From: Rapidithrix thailandica
GTDB taxonomy: Bacteria > Bacteroidota > Bacteroidia > Cytophagales > Flammeovirgaceae
NCBI RefSeq assembly: GCF_039710355.1
Contig: NZ_JBDKWZ010000005.1
Coordinates: forward strand, 62,001 to 126,000
Length of the DNA: 64,000 nucleotides
Direction of reading: 5' to 3'
This document shows, one piece after another, positions 53,514 through 63,032 of this stretch. The position numbers and the translations under genes were made by a program. The notes beneath the pieces were generated by a model. That model was given only the letters and a program-made list of their open reading frames with translations, ran no database searches and was not told the origin of the DNA. Each line of letters begins with the position of its first letter. Position 1 is the first letter of the stretch.

Positions 53514-54212
53514 ATGGCAAAGTTATCAAAAAAACATAAAGAGGCATTAAGCAAAATCGATGCGGATAAGGCTTACTCTCTCTCTGAGGCTTGTGAATTG
53601 GTAAAAGAAATCTCATATACTTCCTTTGATGCTTCTGTAGATGTAGACGTGCGTTTGGGCGTTGATCCTCGGAAAGCAGACCAAATGGTAAGAGGTGTTG
53701 TTACCTTGCCCCATGGCGTTGGAAAAGATGTGAGCGTTTTGGTACTCTGCACACCTGACAAGGAGGAAGAAGCCAAAGCCGCTGGTGCTGATCATGTAGG
53801 ATTAGATGACTACATCAAGAAGATTGAAGGGGGATGGACCGATGTGGATGTAATCATTACCATGCCTACCGTGATGGCCAAAGTAGGTAAACTAGGAAGA
53901 ATCTTAGGACCTCGAGGCTTGATGCCGAACCCTAAAGCCGGAACTGTAACCATGGATATTGGTAACGCAGTAAAGGAAGTGAAGGCCGGTAAGATCGATT
54001 TCAAGGTGGACAAAACCGGAATTATCCACACCAGTATCGGAAAAGTATCTTTCACTCCTGAGAAGCTGAAAGACAATGCTGAGGAGTTGATAAATACCAT
54101 CTCAAAATTAAAGCCTTCTGCGGCAAAAGGTACTTACTTTAAGAGTATCACTCTCTCAAGTACTATGAGCCCGGGGATTAGTATTGACAAAGCTTCATTA
54201 TCAGGAATATAA
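53514..54212 (+). CDS. rplA: 50S ribosomal protein L1
   Basis: 232 residues from the ATG at 53514 (MAKLSKKHKEALSK); an in-frame upstream start would overlap rplK and is rejected. Family blocks: DVRLGVDPRKADQMVRGVV, GRILGPRGLMPNPKAGTV and IHTSIGKVSF. L1 forms the mobile stalk at the E site and in E. coli represses the L11-L1 mRNA. rplJ follows after 2 bases. Confidence 0.98.
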   Translation: MAKLSKKHKEALSKIDADKAYSLSEACELVKEISYTSFDASVDVDVRLGVDPRKADQMVRGVVTLPHGVGKDVSVLVLCTPDKEEEAKAAGADHVGLDDYIKKIEGGWTDVDVIITMPTVMAKVGKLGRILGPRGLMPNPKAGTVTMDIGNAVKEVKAGKIDFKVDKTGIIHTSIGKVSFTPEKLKDNAEELINTISKLKPSAAKGTYFKSITLSSTMSPGISIDKASLSGI

Positions 54213-54214
54213 TC

Positions 54215-54757
54215 ATGACAAAGGAAGAAAAGAAACAACTGGTCGGCAAGCTGAGTGAGAAGTTATCAAATACGGATTATTTCTATATCACGGATGCTTC
54301 CGGCATGACAGTGGCCGAAATCAATGATTTCAGAAGCTTATGTTTCGAGAAGGGTGTGGAATATCGAGTAGTGAAAAACACCTTGATCCAAAAAGCTCTC
54401 GAAACATTAGAGACGGATTACACAGATTTTAATAATAACGTCTTGAAAGGTTTTTCAGGAATTATGTTTTCTCCGGAAGTAGGAAACTTACCTGCGAAAA
54501 TCTTAAAAGAATACCGCAAGAAAAGTGGCAAGAAAGATGATCCCAGACCTTTGTTGAAAGGAGCATCTATCGACTCTGACTTATTCATCGGAGACGAAAA
54601 CTTAGACACGCTTAGCAATCTTAAATCTAAACAAGAGCTTATTGGAGAAATCATCGGATTGCTTCAATCTCCTGCCAAAAATGTGGTTTCTGCCCTGCAA
54701 AGTGGTGGCGACACGTTGGCCGGCTTGGTGAAAACTCTTGCTGAAAGAGAACAATAG
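54215..54757 (+). CDS. rplJ: 50S ribosomal protein L10
   Basis: 180 residues. The N-terminal RNA-binding part (YFYITDASGMTVAEINDFR) and VVKNTLIQKAL match L10. The C-terminal helix binds L7/L12 dimers. It starts 2 bases after rplA. A 105-base gap separates it from rplL, long enough for an internal regulatory RNA structure, though none was assigned. Confidence 0.97.
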   Translation: MTKEEKKQLVGKLSEKLSNTDYFYITDASGMTVAEINDFRSLCFEKGVEYRVVKNTLIQKALETLETDYTDFNNNVLKGFSGIMFSPEVGNLPAKILKEYRKKSGKKDDPRPLLKGASIDSDLFIGDENLDTLSNLKSKQELIGEIIGLLQSPAKNVVSALQSGGDTLAGLVKTLAEREQ

Positions 54758-54862
54758 TTGTTACGCGCAGGGGTTAGGGATGCCTAGCTTCCTCTTTAAG
54801 CTTCCACATATATATTTATCAATTTTCGATTTTAAGCATTTAATTTTAAAATAAGTTTAGAA

Positions 54863-55243
54863 ATGGCAGATTTAAAAGAATTCGCTGAGCAGCTGGTTAA
54901 CTTAACTGTAAAAGAAGTTAATGATTTAGCTACTATCCTGAAAGATGAGTACGGAATCGAGCCTGCAGCTGCAGCTGCACCTGTAATGGTTGCTGCTAGT
55001 GGAGATGCTTCTGGAGAAGCAGCAGAAGAGAAGACTTCTTTTGATGTAGTGTTGAAGTCTCCAGGAAGCGCGAAGTTAGCTGTAGTGAAGTTGTTGAAAA
55101 ACCTCACTGGTCTTGGCTTGAAAGAAGCGAAAGCAATGGCTGATGAAGCTCCTTCTAATGTAAAAGAAGGTGTATCTAAAGAAGAGGCTGAGGACTTGAA
55201 GAAGCAGTTGGAAGAAGCAGGTGCTGAAGTAGAGTTGAAGTAG
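54863..55243 (+). CDS. rplL: 50S ribosomal protein L7/L12
   Basis: 126 residues. N-terminal dimerisation helices (about 1-30), an Ala-rich hinge (about 34-50) and the globular domain with FDVVLKSPGSAKLAVVKLLK and TGLGLKEAKAMADEAP. Multi-copy stalk protein that recruits translation GTPases. In most bacteria rpoB and rpoC follow; here a terminator starts 25 bases after the stop and an unrelated protease gene comes next. Confidence 0.98.
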   Translation: MADLKEFAEQLVNLTVKEVNDLATILKDEYGIEPAAAAAPVMVAASGDASGEAAEEKTSFDVVLKSPGSAKLAVVKLLKNLTGLGLKEAKAMADEAPSNVKEGVSKEEAEDLKKQLEEAGAEVELK

Positions 55244-55267
55244 TAATATACTCGATCAAGTATATCG

Positions 55268-55302
55268 GAGGCTTGGTGCTAGGCACTAAGCCTCTTTTTT
55301 TG
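55268..55302 (+). terminator. Terminator after rplL
   Basis: An 11-bp stem (AGGCTTGGTGC/GCACTAAGCCT) with a 3-base loop, followed by a T tract. It closes the operon before any rpoB. Confidence 0.95.
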
Positions 55303-55519
55303 TCTTTACCTTAAAAATTACTTTTCTCAAGTTTAGGGTTGCTTAAGTTGGGTAACCTTAGAAAAACGGTAGAAATGATATAAGCATACCTGTTTTTTTG
55401 ATCCCCTCGATCTTTCTGTATTTTCGCGTATCGGCTTAGTGACGTGTTGGGCATTGCGTGCCCTTCGGCTTATTACTCATTTCTTTTTCATTAGCTTTGT
55501 GCAGCTTAATACATTGATC

Positions 55520-56653
55520 ATGCTGAAAAAACATATACGCCAAAAAGGAGTCCATTTACTTCTGTTTCTCATTACCCTTGTGGGAACAACGTATGCCGGA
55601 GTAGAGTGGACTTGGGGCAAATACCTGCTGTTAACCGGTGTCACCTGGAACGAGTTTACGCAAGGGCTATATTTTTCCCTGCCCTTCTTAGGGATTCTTA
55701 CCTGCCATGAGTTCGGGCATTATTTTACGGCAAAGTATTACCGGCTGAAAGTGACACTTCCTTACTATATTCCCTTTTGGTTTTTTGGAGTGATGCCTAG
55801 TATAGGTACGATGGGTGCGTATATTCAAATCAAAAGCCCCTTGAAGTCGCGCAAAGAGTTTTTCGATGTGGGGGCTGCCGGGCCTCTTGCCGGCTTTGTG
55901 GTGATGTTGGGAGTGTTGTACTATGCATTTACACATTTGCCTGAGGCATCCTATGTCTTTCAAATTCACCCGCATTATGCCAAGTTTGGGATGGAGTATG
56001 AAAAGTATGTATACGAAGGAATGAGAGAAGGAGAAAACCTCCGGATGGGCACCAACCTCTTGTTTGAATTATGTAAAATGTATTTGGTAGACGATCCCTC
56101 CAAAATTCCCAACGACCATGAAATCTTCCATTACCCTTTTCTCTTGGCCAGCTATTTAGCTTGTTTTTTCACCTCTCTCAATTTACTGCCGATAGGACAG
56201 CTGGACGGTGGGCATATTTTGTACGGCCTCATCGGGTACAGAAAACACAAATTTGTGTCAGCGTTCTTATTTATAGGTTTTATCTTCCTGGGCGGTTTGG
56301 GAATCTTTTCCATAGAAGATTTTCAACATGACTTTCAAAACAACCTCTGGACAGGGCTTATCTACTTGCTGTTTTTGGTGTTTGTGTTTGATAAAATAAC
56401 TTCTAACAAACGAAATGTGCTTCTTTTAGCCTTATTGGTCTTTTTAACACAACTTTTAACCAAGGCTATTTTCCCGCAAGTAGAAGGGTTCTACGGATGG
56501 CTGGTTTTTGGGTTTTTGTTGGGAAGAGTATTAGGAATTTACCATCCTCCGGCTTTGGAAGACAAACCGCTGGATGTAAAGCGGAAGGTTATCGGATGGA
56601 TTTCTTTGATAGTCTTTATACTTTGCTTTTCACCAGTGCCTTTTATCGTATAA
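55520..56653 (+). CDS. Site-2-type membrane metalloprotease (peptidase M50)
   Basis: 377 residues from the ATG at 55520. A GTG 27 codons earlier is in frame, but its peptide looks unlike a family start. The zinc site is HEFGH (63-67) in a transmembrane segment, and the third ligand is Asp229 in LLPIGQLDGGH. About eight hydrophobic segments are visible. M50 enzymes cut substrates inside the membrane, often releasing anti-sigma factors or clearing signal peptides. This one lacks a PDZ domain, so it belongs to the simpler branch. It lies alone between the rplL terminator and a sulfatase. Confidence 0.88.
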   Translation: MLKKHIRQKGVHLLLFLITLVGTTYAGVEWTWGKYLLLTGVTWNEFTQGLYFSLPFLGILTCHEFGHYFTAKYYRLKVTLPYYIPFWFFGVMPSIGTMGAYIQIKSPLKSRKEFFDVGAAGPLAGFVVMLGVLYYAFTHLPEASYVFQIHPHYAKFGMEYEKYVYEGMREGENLRMGTNLLFELCKMYLVDDPSKIPNDHEIFHYPFLLASYLACFFTSLNLLPIGQLDGGHILYGLIGYRKHKFVSAFLFIGFIFLGGLGIFSIEDFQHDFQNNLWTGLIYLLFLVFVFDKITSNKRNVLLLALLVFLTQLLTKAIFPQVEGFYGWLVFGFLLGRVLGIYHPPALEDKPLDVKRKVIGWISLIVFILCFSPVPFIV

Positions 56654-56921
56654 AATACTAGTAACATATTCGAAAAGTATCACCCCCTTTTAGGTTCCAA
56701 AGACCGAAAGGATTGTTACTTTTCGAAAAAGTAGCAAAGGTTTGCAAAAGGTATTTATAAATTTATCGTGGAAAAAAACTATTTTCATAGTTGATCCTTG
56801 TCAGGGGACTGTAGGAATAAAACTCTAAATAGGCTTATTCGAACGAACCGCTTGCAAGGATTGATAAGTGTTTCGGTAATCCCCATAGTTTACATTTATG
56901 AATACCTAAGTATAATCTCCT

Positions 56922-58481
56922 ATGAAAACCACAACCCTTTACCTATTAATTTTAGCCATATTAACTTTTAGTTGTAAAACAGAACGCAAGGAGGAGGACA
57001 AACAGCCCACCTCAAAACAACCCAATATCATTATGTTTTTGGTAGATGATATGGGTTGGCAAGATACTTCCGTACCCTTTTACAAAGAGTCTACACCATT
57101 CAATCAGCAGTTTCAAACGCCAAATATGGAGAAGTTGGCTGCTGAAGGGATGAAATTTACCCAAGCCTACGCTTGTGCCGTTTGCTCACCTACCCGGGTA
57201 AGTTTGAATACCGGAATGAATGCCGCTCACCATAAAGTGACCAATTGGACCTTGCGAAAGGACAATGCACAAGAGCCACAGTCCAAATTCCTTACGGCTC
57301 CCAATTGGAATCATGCAGGTATGGCAGCGGACTCGACCGTAGAAAATGCCGTTTTTGCGACTCCTTTGGCCGAAATTCTAAAACAAGCGGGGTATCGCAC
57401 CATTCATGTAGGAAAGGCGCATTTGGGCGCAATCAATACACCCGGAGAAAACCCTTTAAACTTGGGCTTTGAGGTGAATATTGCCGGACATGCTGCCGGA
57501 GCACCGGCTTCCTATTTGGGTACAAAGAGTTTTTCCAAACCTGGCAAGGACCGCACTTGGAATGTGCCCGGGTTAGAAAAGTATCATGGTAAAGATATTT
57601 TCTTAAGTGAAGCATTGACCTTAGAAGCTGTAGAAGCACTTGATGCCGCAGTAGATGCTCAAAAACCTTTTTATCTGTATATGTCTCATTATGCAGTGCA
57701 TACTCCGATAGAAGCGGATGAACGCTTTGCTCAAAAATACCGCGATGCCGGATTGGAAGAGGTAGAGGCTCGCTATGCTTCTATGGTAGAAGGAATGGAC
57801 AAAAGTCTTGGAGACTTGATGAGATACCTGGAGAAGAAAGGAATTGCTGAGAATACCATTATTTTGTTTATGTCTGACAATGGAGGATTAAGCGCTGTAG
57901 CCAGAGGAGGAGAGCCTCATACGCATAACTTGCCCCTTTCCAGTGGTAAGGGTTCGGCACATGAAGGCGGAATTCGTGAGCCGATGTTGGTAAAGTGGCC
58001 GGGTGTAGTCGCACCCGATTCACATTGCGATCAATATTTGATCATAGAGGATTTTTATCCTACCATATTGGAAATGGCCGGAGTGAAAAACTATGAAACG
58101 GTTCAGGCAATAGACGGACAAAGTTTTATCCCTTTACTTATTCAAGAAGAAGGGTATACTACAGAAGAGCGGCCACTGTTTTGGCATTATCCGAACCACT
58201 GGGGACCGGCAGGACCCGGGCTTGGCGCTTCCAGTACGGCTCGTTTGGGCGATTGGAAATTGATCTATTATCATACTGATCAACGTTTCGAATTGTTTAA
58301 TCTGCGTGAAGACATTGGAGAAACCGAAAACCTGGTTGATAAACATCCTGAAAAACTGAAAGAGTTAGCCGGTGTTTTAACCGATTATTTAAAAAGTGTT
58401 GATGCCCAAATGCCTGTTGATAAGGCTACCGGCAAAACAGTGGTATACCCGGAAGAAGCCTTGGCAAAGAATGACGTTTAA
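56922..58481 (+). CDS. Sulfatase (arylsulfatase type), lipoprotein
   Basis: 519 residues. The N-terminus is a lipoprotein signal ending at Cys18 (LAILTFSCKT). Type I sulfatase: the metal residues are in NIIMFLVDDMGWQDT (35-49), and Cys88 in CSPTR is the residue turned to formylglycine by FGE or anSME (CxPxR type). Later blocks are ILFMSDNGGLS and HEGGIREPMLVKWPG. It removes sulfate esters, probably from a sulfated polysaccharide. Near a LamG-nuclease and a fucosidase. The exact sulfate position cannot be inferred. Confidence 0.93.
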   Translation: MKTTTLYLLILAILTFSCKTERKEEDKQPTSKQPNIIMFLVDDMGWQDTSVPFYKESTPFNQQFQTPNMEKLAAEGMKFTQAYACAVCSPTRVSLNTGMNAAHHKVTNWTLRKDNAQEPQSKFLTAPNWNHAGMAADSTVENAVFATPLAEILKQAGYRTIHVGKAHLGAINTPGENPLNLGFEVNIAGHAAGAPASYLGTKSFSKPGKDRTWNVPGLEKYHGKDIFLSEALTLEAVEALDAAVDAQKPFYLYMSHYAVHTPIEADERFAQKYRDAGLEEVEARYASMVEGMDKSLGDLMRYLEKKGIAENTIILFMSDNGGLSAVARGGEPHTHNLPLSSGKGSAHEGGIREPMLVKWPGVVAPDSHCDQYLIIEDFYPTILEMAGVKNYETVQAIDGQSFIPLLIQEEGYTTEERPLFWHYPNHWGPAGPGLGASSTARLGDWKLIYYHTDQRFELFNLREDIGETENLVDKHPEKLKELAGVLTDYLKSVDAQMPVDKATGKTVVYPEEALAKNDV

Positions 58482-58597
58482 GAGAGTTTAAAAAAACAAG
58501 CTAAATATTATAGCCTTTTACATGTACTCTGAAATATAAGTGTATATGGTATTATGAGAGAGGGTAATGGCTTGTTCTATATGTACTTTTTCACTGT

Positions 58598-59242
58598 TTA
58601 TATTTTTTTGAGGTTGGTCGTGTTGTTAATTCCAAAAACTTTGCTGACCACTTTTTCACTTCCGGTAACAGTGAGTGTATACAAGCCTTTCATTAGTTTA
58701 TTCATGGGTATATAAACATGGTGATGTACTTGCAAAATCTCTTGTTTATATATGACTTCTCCCTCTTGGTTGGTCATAAGAATGGAGACAGGGGTACGGG
58801 AATTGGTATATGTGATCAATACCTTTTCATTCCTTATTCCGGACGATATAAATACATCATAGGGCCCTAAAGCACTGACCATAGGCTCACCAATATAAAG
58901 CACATGATATTTGATATAGGCTCCTTTTTCAACTTTTAAACTGTACAGCCCGGCATCATAAGAAGAGAGGCTGTAATTATGGTTGATATTAGATTCGTTT
59001 TTAAACTTTTTCGTGAAAACGATATTTCGCTGTTGATCAAATAAAGTAACCGTTACAGTACCTGGGCGGTTGTTATTTAAAGCAAGGTGTAAACGGTGGT
59101 TGTTTTGAGTAATGTGAAAATCATATGCCAGACCAACGGAAGCAGCCGTGGCTTTTTCCTTAATGCTAAAGTTTCCTAGCACTTTACTATTCAGATGAAG
59201 ACTAAGTAGTAAACTTAAAAGGACTATAATTGACTGTTTCAT
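58598..59242 (-). CDS. Secreted protein of two tandem secretion-tail-like domains
   Basis: 214 residues from the ATG at 59242, which starts a signal peptide (MKQSIIVLLSLLLSLHLNS). An upstream in-frame ATG at 59284 is less likely. After the signal come two related beta-sandwich modules. Each has the pattern of the C-terminal sorting domain of type IX secretion cargo: VTVTLFDQQRNIVFTKKF ... DAGLYSLKV and VSILMTNQEGEVIYKQEI ... LMKGLYTLTV. The second ends KVVSKVFGI near the C-terminus. There is no other domain. It may be a small cell-surface or matrix protein, or a decoy or assembly factor. Its function is unknown. Confidence 0.68.
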   Translation of the reverse strand: MKQSIIVLLSLLLSLHLNSKVLGNFSIKEKATAASVGLAYDFHITQNNHRLHLALNNNRPGTVTVTLFDQQRNIVFTKKFKNESNINHNYSLSSYDAGLYSLKVEKGAYIKYHVLYIGEPMVSALGPYDVFISSGIRNEKVLITYTNSRTPVSILMTNQEGEVIYKQEILQVHHHVYIPMNKLMKGLYTLTVTGSEKVVSKVFGINNTTNLKKI

Positions 59243-59797
59243 ACTTGGATTGCTTAGGCTGAGTAATATAAAAAGATAACCCATTTTGGGTAATAGGTAT
59301 TACTCGTTGATATACAGTGTTATAATGTAGTTATAGTTGTAAGTTAGTCCTCTTATTCTATTGTTCTGATATTTTTAATATAAAAAATATCCCCCTGATA
59401 GGGTGGCAAATTTACTCTTCAGATTCAAGAAACTGAAATAAGAAACAGATTAAATTTTACAAAGAAATGATAAGTAATAAAGTAGGGAAATAACGCCTGC
59501 TTAGAAGGCACAACCCCGAGAGCATCCGATCCGCTTCAGTGTATTAGAGATCATTATGATATCCTTTTCGTGAAAACAAACGGGTAACCGGATCTTTTTA
59601 TAATGACAAAGTCAAGAGTCCTCTCTATTGTGTTAGTTTATTAAATAGCTTATCCGGGGCAGGTTTCGGTTTAAATTCGGTAAATACCTAAAAAGCAAAC
59701 GTTTTCTATGATTTTACACATTGTTTTCCTTAACAGTGTGTAAGGCAAAACGCCCTTGCTTTCTTATATTTGTTGAAACCTAACACAATAACTAAAT
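59243..59797. other. Divergent intergenic region
   Basis: 555 bases between the divergent secretion-tail-like gene and the LamG-nuclease gene. A TATATTTG box (TAnnTTTG) lies near 59767, about 25 bases before the LamG gene, but no TTTG is placed at the right distance. No gene is supported. Confidence 0.4.
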
Positions 59798-61357
59798 ATG
59801 CGATTTTTATACTTTTTATTCACTGGTTTGTGGCTTGGCCTCAGTCATTGGGCATTGGCTCAGCCGGATACTTATCTGGCATTAGACTTTGATGGGAATT
59901 TGCATAATAAAGGGCAGAAGGACCCGGCAGTTTACATGATGAATTTCCAACCCTCTTTTGTACAAGGGCTTTCCGGAAAATGTCTGGACCTTTCTGCAAA
60001 CTCCCCATCAAGAGGAAAGGTGGTGGTCCGAGGCCAAATCAACCTGGACACAGAACAGGATTTTGCCTTGATGCTTTGGGTGAAAACTCCCCAAGGAGCG
60101 ATGAATAACCATAGTATGATAGGTACGAAAGACATTGGAGATCCCAAAACCAAAGGTTGGTACCTGGCTGCTCAAGCCAATGGCTCTTGGGCGTGGAACA
60201 TTGCCGATGGGAAAAACTTTTACCAATATCAACCTACAGAGGAAAGGCAGACGATCAATGACGGAAAGTGGCATTTGTTGGCATTTTCACTCAACCGGAA
60301 AAAACAGGAAGCCAGGCTCTATTATGATGGGAAAAATGTTGCAATCTATAATATTAAAGGCGTAGGCGATTTGAGTAATGATGCCGACTTGTGTTTGGGG
60401 GCAGGAAGTACGGTGAAACTGGAGGAGATGTATACCTTTAACGGCTATTTGGATCAAGTAAAGGTTTGGAATTCTACCCTTTCAGCAGAGGCGGTTCGTC
60501 AGGAGTACCAACGGTTTTTTCAACTAGAGGCAGAACTACAAAAGGCGAAAGTAGAAGAACTAAAAATCCTGTCTTTTAACATTTGGCATGGAGGCCGGGA
60601 AACCGGGGAGTTTGTCGGGGTACAACGCGTCATTGATGTCATTAAACATAGCGGAGCCGATATCATTTCTATGCAAGAAACCTATGGGTCCGGTGAAGAG
60701 ATTGCAGATGCATTAGGCTATTATTTTTACTTGCGGAGCTCTAATTTGTCAATTATGAGTCGCTATCCCATTGGAGAAACCCAAGACCTATTCCGGCCTT
60801 TTAACAGTGGAGGCGCTAAAGTACATGTAAGCAAAGGGCAATCATTAAATTTTTATACGGTCTGGCTACATTATTTACCCGACTATTGGACTCAGGTGAA
60901 AAACAAAGAAAACGTTCCGGCTGATACATTGATAGCGGCTGAAGAAGCTACCCGGTTAGCCGAAATCCAAACCATCCTAAAGGAAATACAGCCACAACTG
61001 GAAAAAGCCGATCAAACACCGGTCATTATGGCGGGGGACTTTAACAGCGGTTCGCATTTGGACTGGGTGAAGAAGGCTGCCCACCTTCACAACGGCTTTG
61101 TGGTAGACTGGCCGGTAAGTAAGGCGATACTGAATGCAGGATTTGCGGATTCTTACCGTAAAGCTCATCCGGACCCGGTGAAATATTTTGGCCGTACCTG
61201 GTCGCCACGCTTTACTGAGGAAACCCAAGACCGGATTGATTATATTTATTTCAAAGGAAAAAAGCTCAAAGTAATCGACTCTCAAATGTTGGATAAGCAT
61301 CCTGTCAAATGGCCATCGGACCATGCGGCAGTCTTAACTACATTCAAGTTGAAATAA
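59798..61357 (+). CDS. Secreted LamG + endonuclease/exonuclease/phosphatase protein
   Basis: 519 residues with a signal peptide (about 1-21, cut after ALA). The N-terminal half (about 25-240) is a concanavalin/LamG domain (LDTEQDFALMLWVKTPQGAMN, then DGKWHLLAFSLNRKKQEARLYYDG). The C-terminal half (about 253-519) is an endonuclease/exonuclease/phosphatase domain with LKILSFNIWHGG, MQET, IMAGDFNSGS and PSDHAAVLTTF. This domain splits phosphodiesters in DNA, phospholipids or other phosphoesters. Here it could be an extracellular nuclease or phosphatase. It is 64 bases before the fucosidase. Confidence 0.86.
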   Translation: MRFLYFLFTGLWLGLSHWALAQPDTYLALDFDGNLHNKGQKDPAVYMMNFQPSFVQGLSGKCLDLSANSPSRGKVVVRGQINLDTEQDFALMLWVKTPQGAMNNHSMIGTKDIGDPKTKGWYLAAQANGSWAWNIADGKNFYQYQPTEERQTINDGKWHLLAFSLNRKKQEARLYYDGKNVAIYNIKGVGDLSNDADLCLGAGSTVKLEEMYTFNGYLDQVKVWNSTLSAEAVRQEYQRFFQLEAELQKAKVEELKILSFNIWHGGRETGEFVGVQRVIDVIKHSGADIISMQETYGSGEEIADALGYYFYLRSSNLSIMSRYPIGETQDLFRPFNSGGAKVHVSKGQSLNFYTVWLHYLPDYWTQVKNKENVPADTLIAAEEATRLAEIQTILKEIQPQLEKADQTPVIMAGDFNSGSHLDWVKKAAHLHNGFVVDWPVSKAILNAGFADSYRKAHPDPVKYFGRTWSPRFTEETQDRIDYIYFKGKKLKVIDSQMLDKHPVKWPSDHAAVLTTFKLK

Positions 61358-61421
61358 AGGACTAAAGCCCTTCGGGTACATGATCAGAAAAGAATTCAAT
61401 TTCTAACCTATAACTATAAAA

Positions 61422-62768
61422 ATGAGAAGAATAGCGATTGCCCTTTTAGGTATTACAACTTTACTATTTCATTTTACTGCCAGTGCGCAGGAAATTCAGG
61501 AAGAAACAGCCGAGCAAAAAGCCAAACGTATGGCGTGGTTTAAAGATGCCAAGTTGGGGATCTTTATTCACTGGGGAATTTATGCTGTAAATGGCATTGA
61601 CGAATCTTGGTCTTTTTTCAATGGGTATATTTCTCATGAAGACTATATGAAGCAGCTGGACAGTTTTACGGCAGCAAACTATGACCCGGAAGCTTGGGCA
61701 AAACTGATCAAAGAAAGTGGCGCTCAGTATGCGGTGATTACCACCCGCCATCACGATGGGGTGGCACTGTGGGATACCCAATACGGAGACTTGAGCATAC
61801 CGAAGAAGTCTGCCGCCAAGCGCGATGTGTTGGCTCCATTCACCAAAGCACTGCAAAAGAACAACCTGAAAGTAGGGCTTTATTATTCTCTTTCGGACTG
61901 GTCGCATCCGGATTATCCCTTGCACCTCCGGGATACGTACCGGTACAAGAATGACCCCAAACGCTGGGAGAAGTATTTGACCTATATGTTTGGGCAGATG
62001 GAAGAACTGTCAACACAGTACCAACCGGACTTATATTGGTTTGACGGTGATTGGGAACACAGTGCAGAAGAGTGGAAATCCAAAGAGCTTCGTCAGAAAT
62101 TGTTGACTTGGCGGCCGAACGTAATTCTTAATTCTCGTTTGCAAGGTTATGGTGATTATGCTACTCCGGAACAAGGTGTACCGGTGACTGCTCCTAAGAA
62201 CCCTTATTGGGAATTGTGTATGACAATGAACAACTCTTGGGGACATCAGGACAATGATTTGAATTACAAAACCCCTAGTCAAGTGATTCGTATTTTTATA
62301 GATTGTATCACTATGGGAGGAAACTTGTTGTTAGACATTGGTCCTAAAGCTGATGGCACGATTCCTGAACAACAAGTTCATATTCTGAAAGAGCTTGGCC
62401 GCTGGACTAATAAGCACAAAGAAGCAATTTACGAAACGATCGGTGGGATTCCCCACGGACATTTCTACGGACCTACCAATTTGTCAAAAGACAAAAAGAC
62501 ATTATTCCTTTATCTGTTACACAAACCCAATGGTCCGATTGTGATCAAAGGTCTGAAGAATAAAGTGAACCGGATTCGTATTGTTGGCAATGGCACCAAA
62601 CTAGGACATAAAGTGATTGGGAAACAGTACTGGAGTGAGGTGCCCGGTTTATTGTACATAGATGTGCCTGAGGAAGATCTGGATCCTACTGTTACCGTCA
62701 TTGCGCTTCAACTGAAAGGAGAAGTTGATTTATACCGTGAAGATGGAAAAGTGATTGAGAGTAACTAA
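61422..62768 (+). CDS. Alpha-L-fucosidase, GH29 (second)
   Basis: 448 residues with a signal peptide (about 1-22, cut after ASA). Family blocks: DAKLGIFIHWGIYAVNG (42-58), YAVITTRHHDGVALWDT (103-119) and nucleophile Asp208 in PDLYWFDGDWEH. It hydrolyses alpha-L-fucosides. It shows clear similarity to the gene at 31678 but also many differences, so the pair is not a recent duplication. The gene follows the LamG-nuclease by 64 bases and ends with a terminator. Confidence 0.93.
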   Translation: MRRIAIALLGITTLLFHFTASAQEIQEETAEQKAKRMAWFKDAKLGIFIHWGIYAVNGIDESWSFFNGYISHEDYMKQLDSFTAANYDPEAWAKLIKESGAQYAVITTRHHDGVALWDTQYGDLSIPKKSAAKRDVLAPFTKALQKNNLKVGLYYSLSDWSHPDYPLHLRDTYRYKNDPKRWEKYLTYMFGQMEELSTQYQPDLYWFDGDWEHSAEEWKSKELRQKLLTWRPNVILNSRLQGYGDYATPEQGVPVTAPKNPYWELCMTMNNSWGHQDNDLNYKTPSQVIRIFIDCITMGGNLLLDIGPKADGTIPEQQVHILKELGRWTNKHKEAIYETIGGIPHGHFYGPTNLSKDKKTLFLYLLHKPNGPIVIKGLKNKVNRIRIVGNGTKLGHKVIGKQYWSEVPGLLYIDVPEEDLDPTVTVIALQLKGEVDLYREDGKVIESN

Positions 62769-62833
62769 GAATAGTGCTACTTTTACGAAGGTAAAATTTA
62801 CCTGTAAGGTATTGATAGATTTTTAATAGTAAT

Positions 62834-62860
62834 AAGGCCTGGCTTCTCAGTCAGGCCTTT
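62834..62860 (+). terminator. Intrinsic terminator
   Basis: AAGGCCTG and CAGGCCTT around a 10-base loop, with a short T run. Confidence 0.85.
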
Positions 62861-63032
62861 TGTATGTGTTAACATTTATTAATCTTAAACTGATAAAATG
62901 ACACAAGAAAATACAATTCCATAGGTTTAAAAGATAAATTTACTCGATTACCAACAAAATCGTATTAGGTGCTTTTTACTATTGTTTTTTGTGAAAATAC
63001 CTGATATCATCAATCCCTAGTCCTTGATAGTC

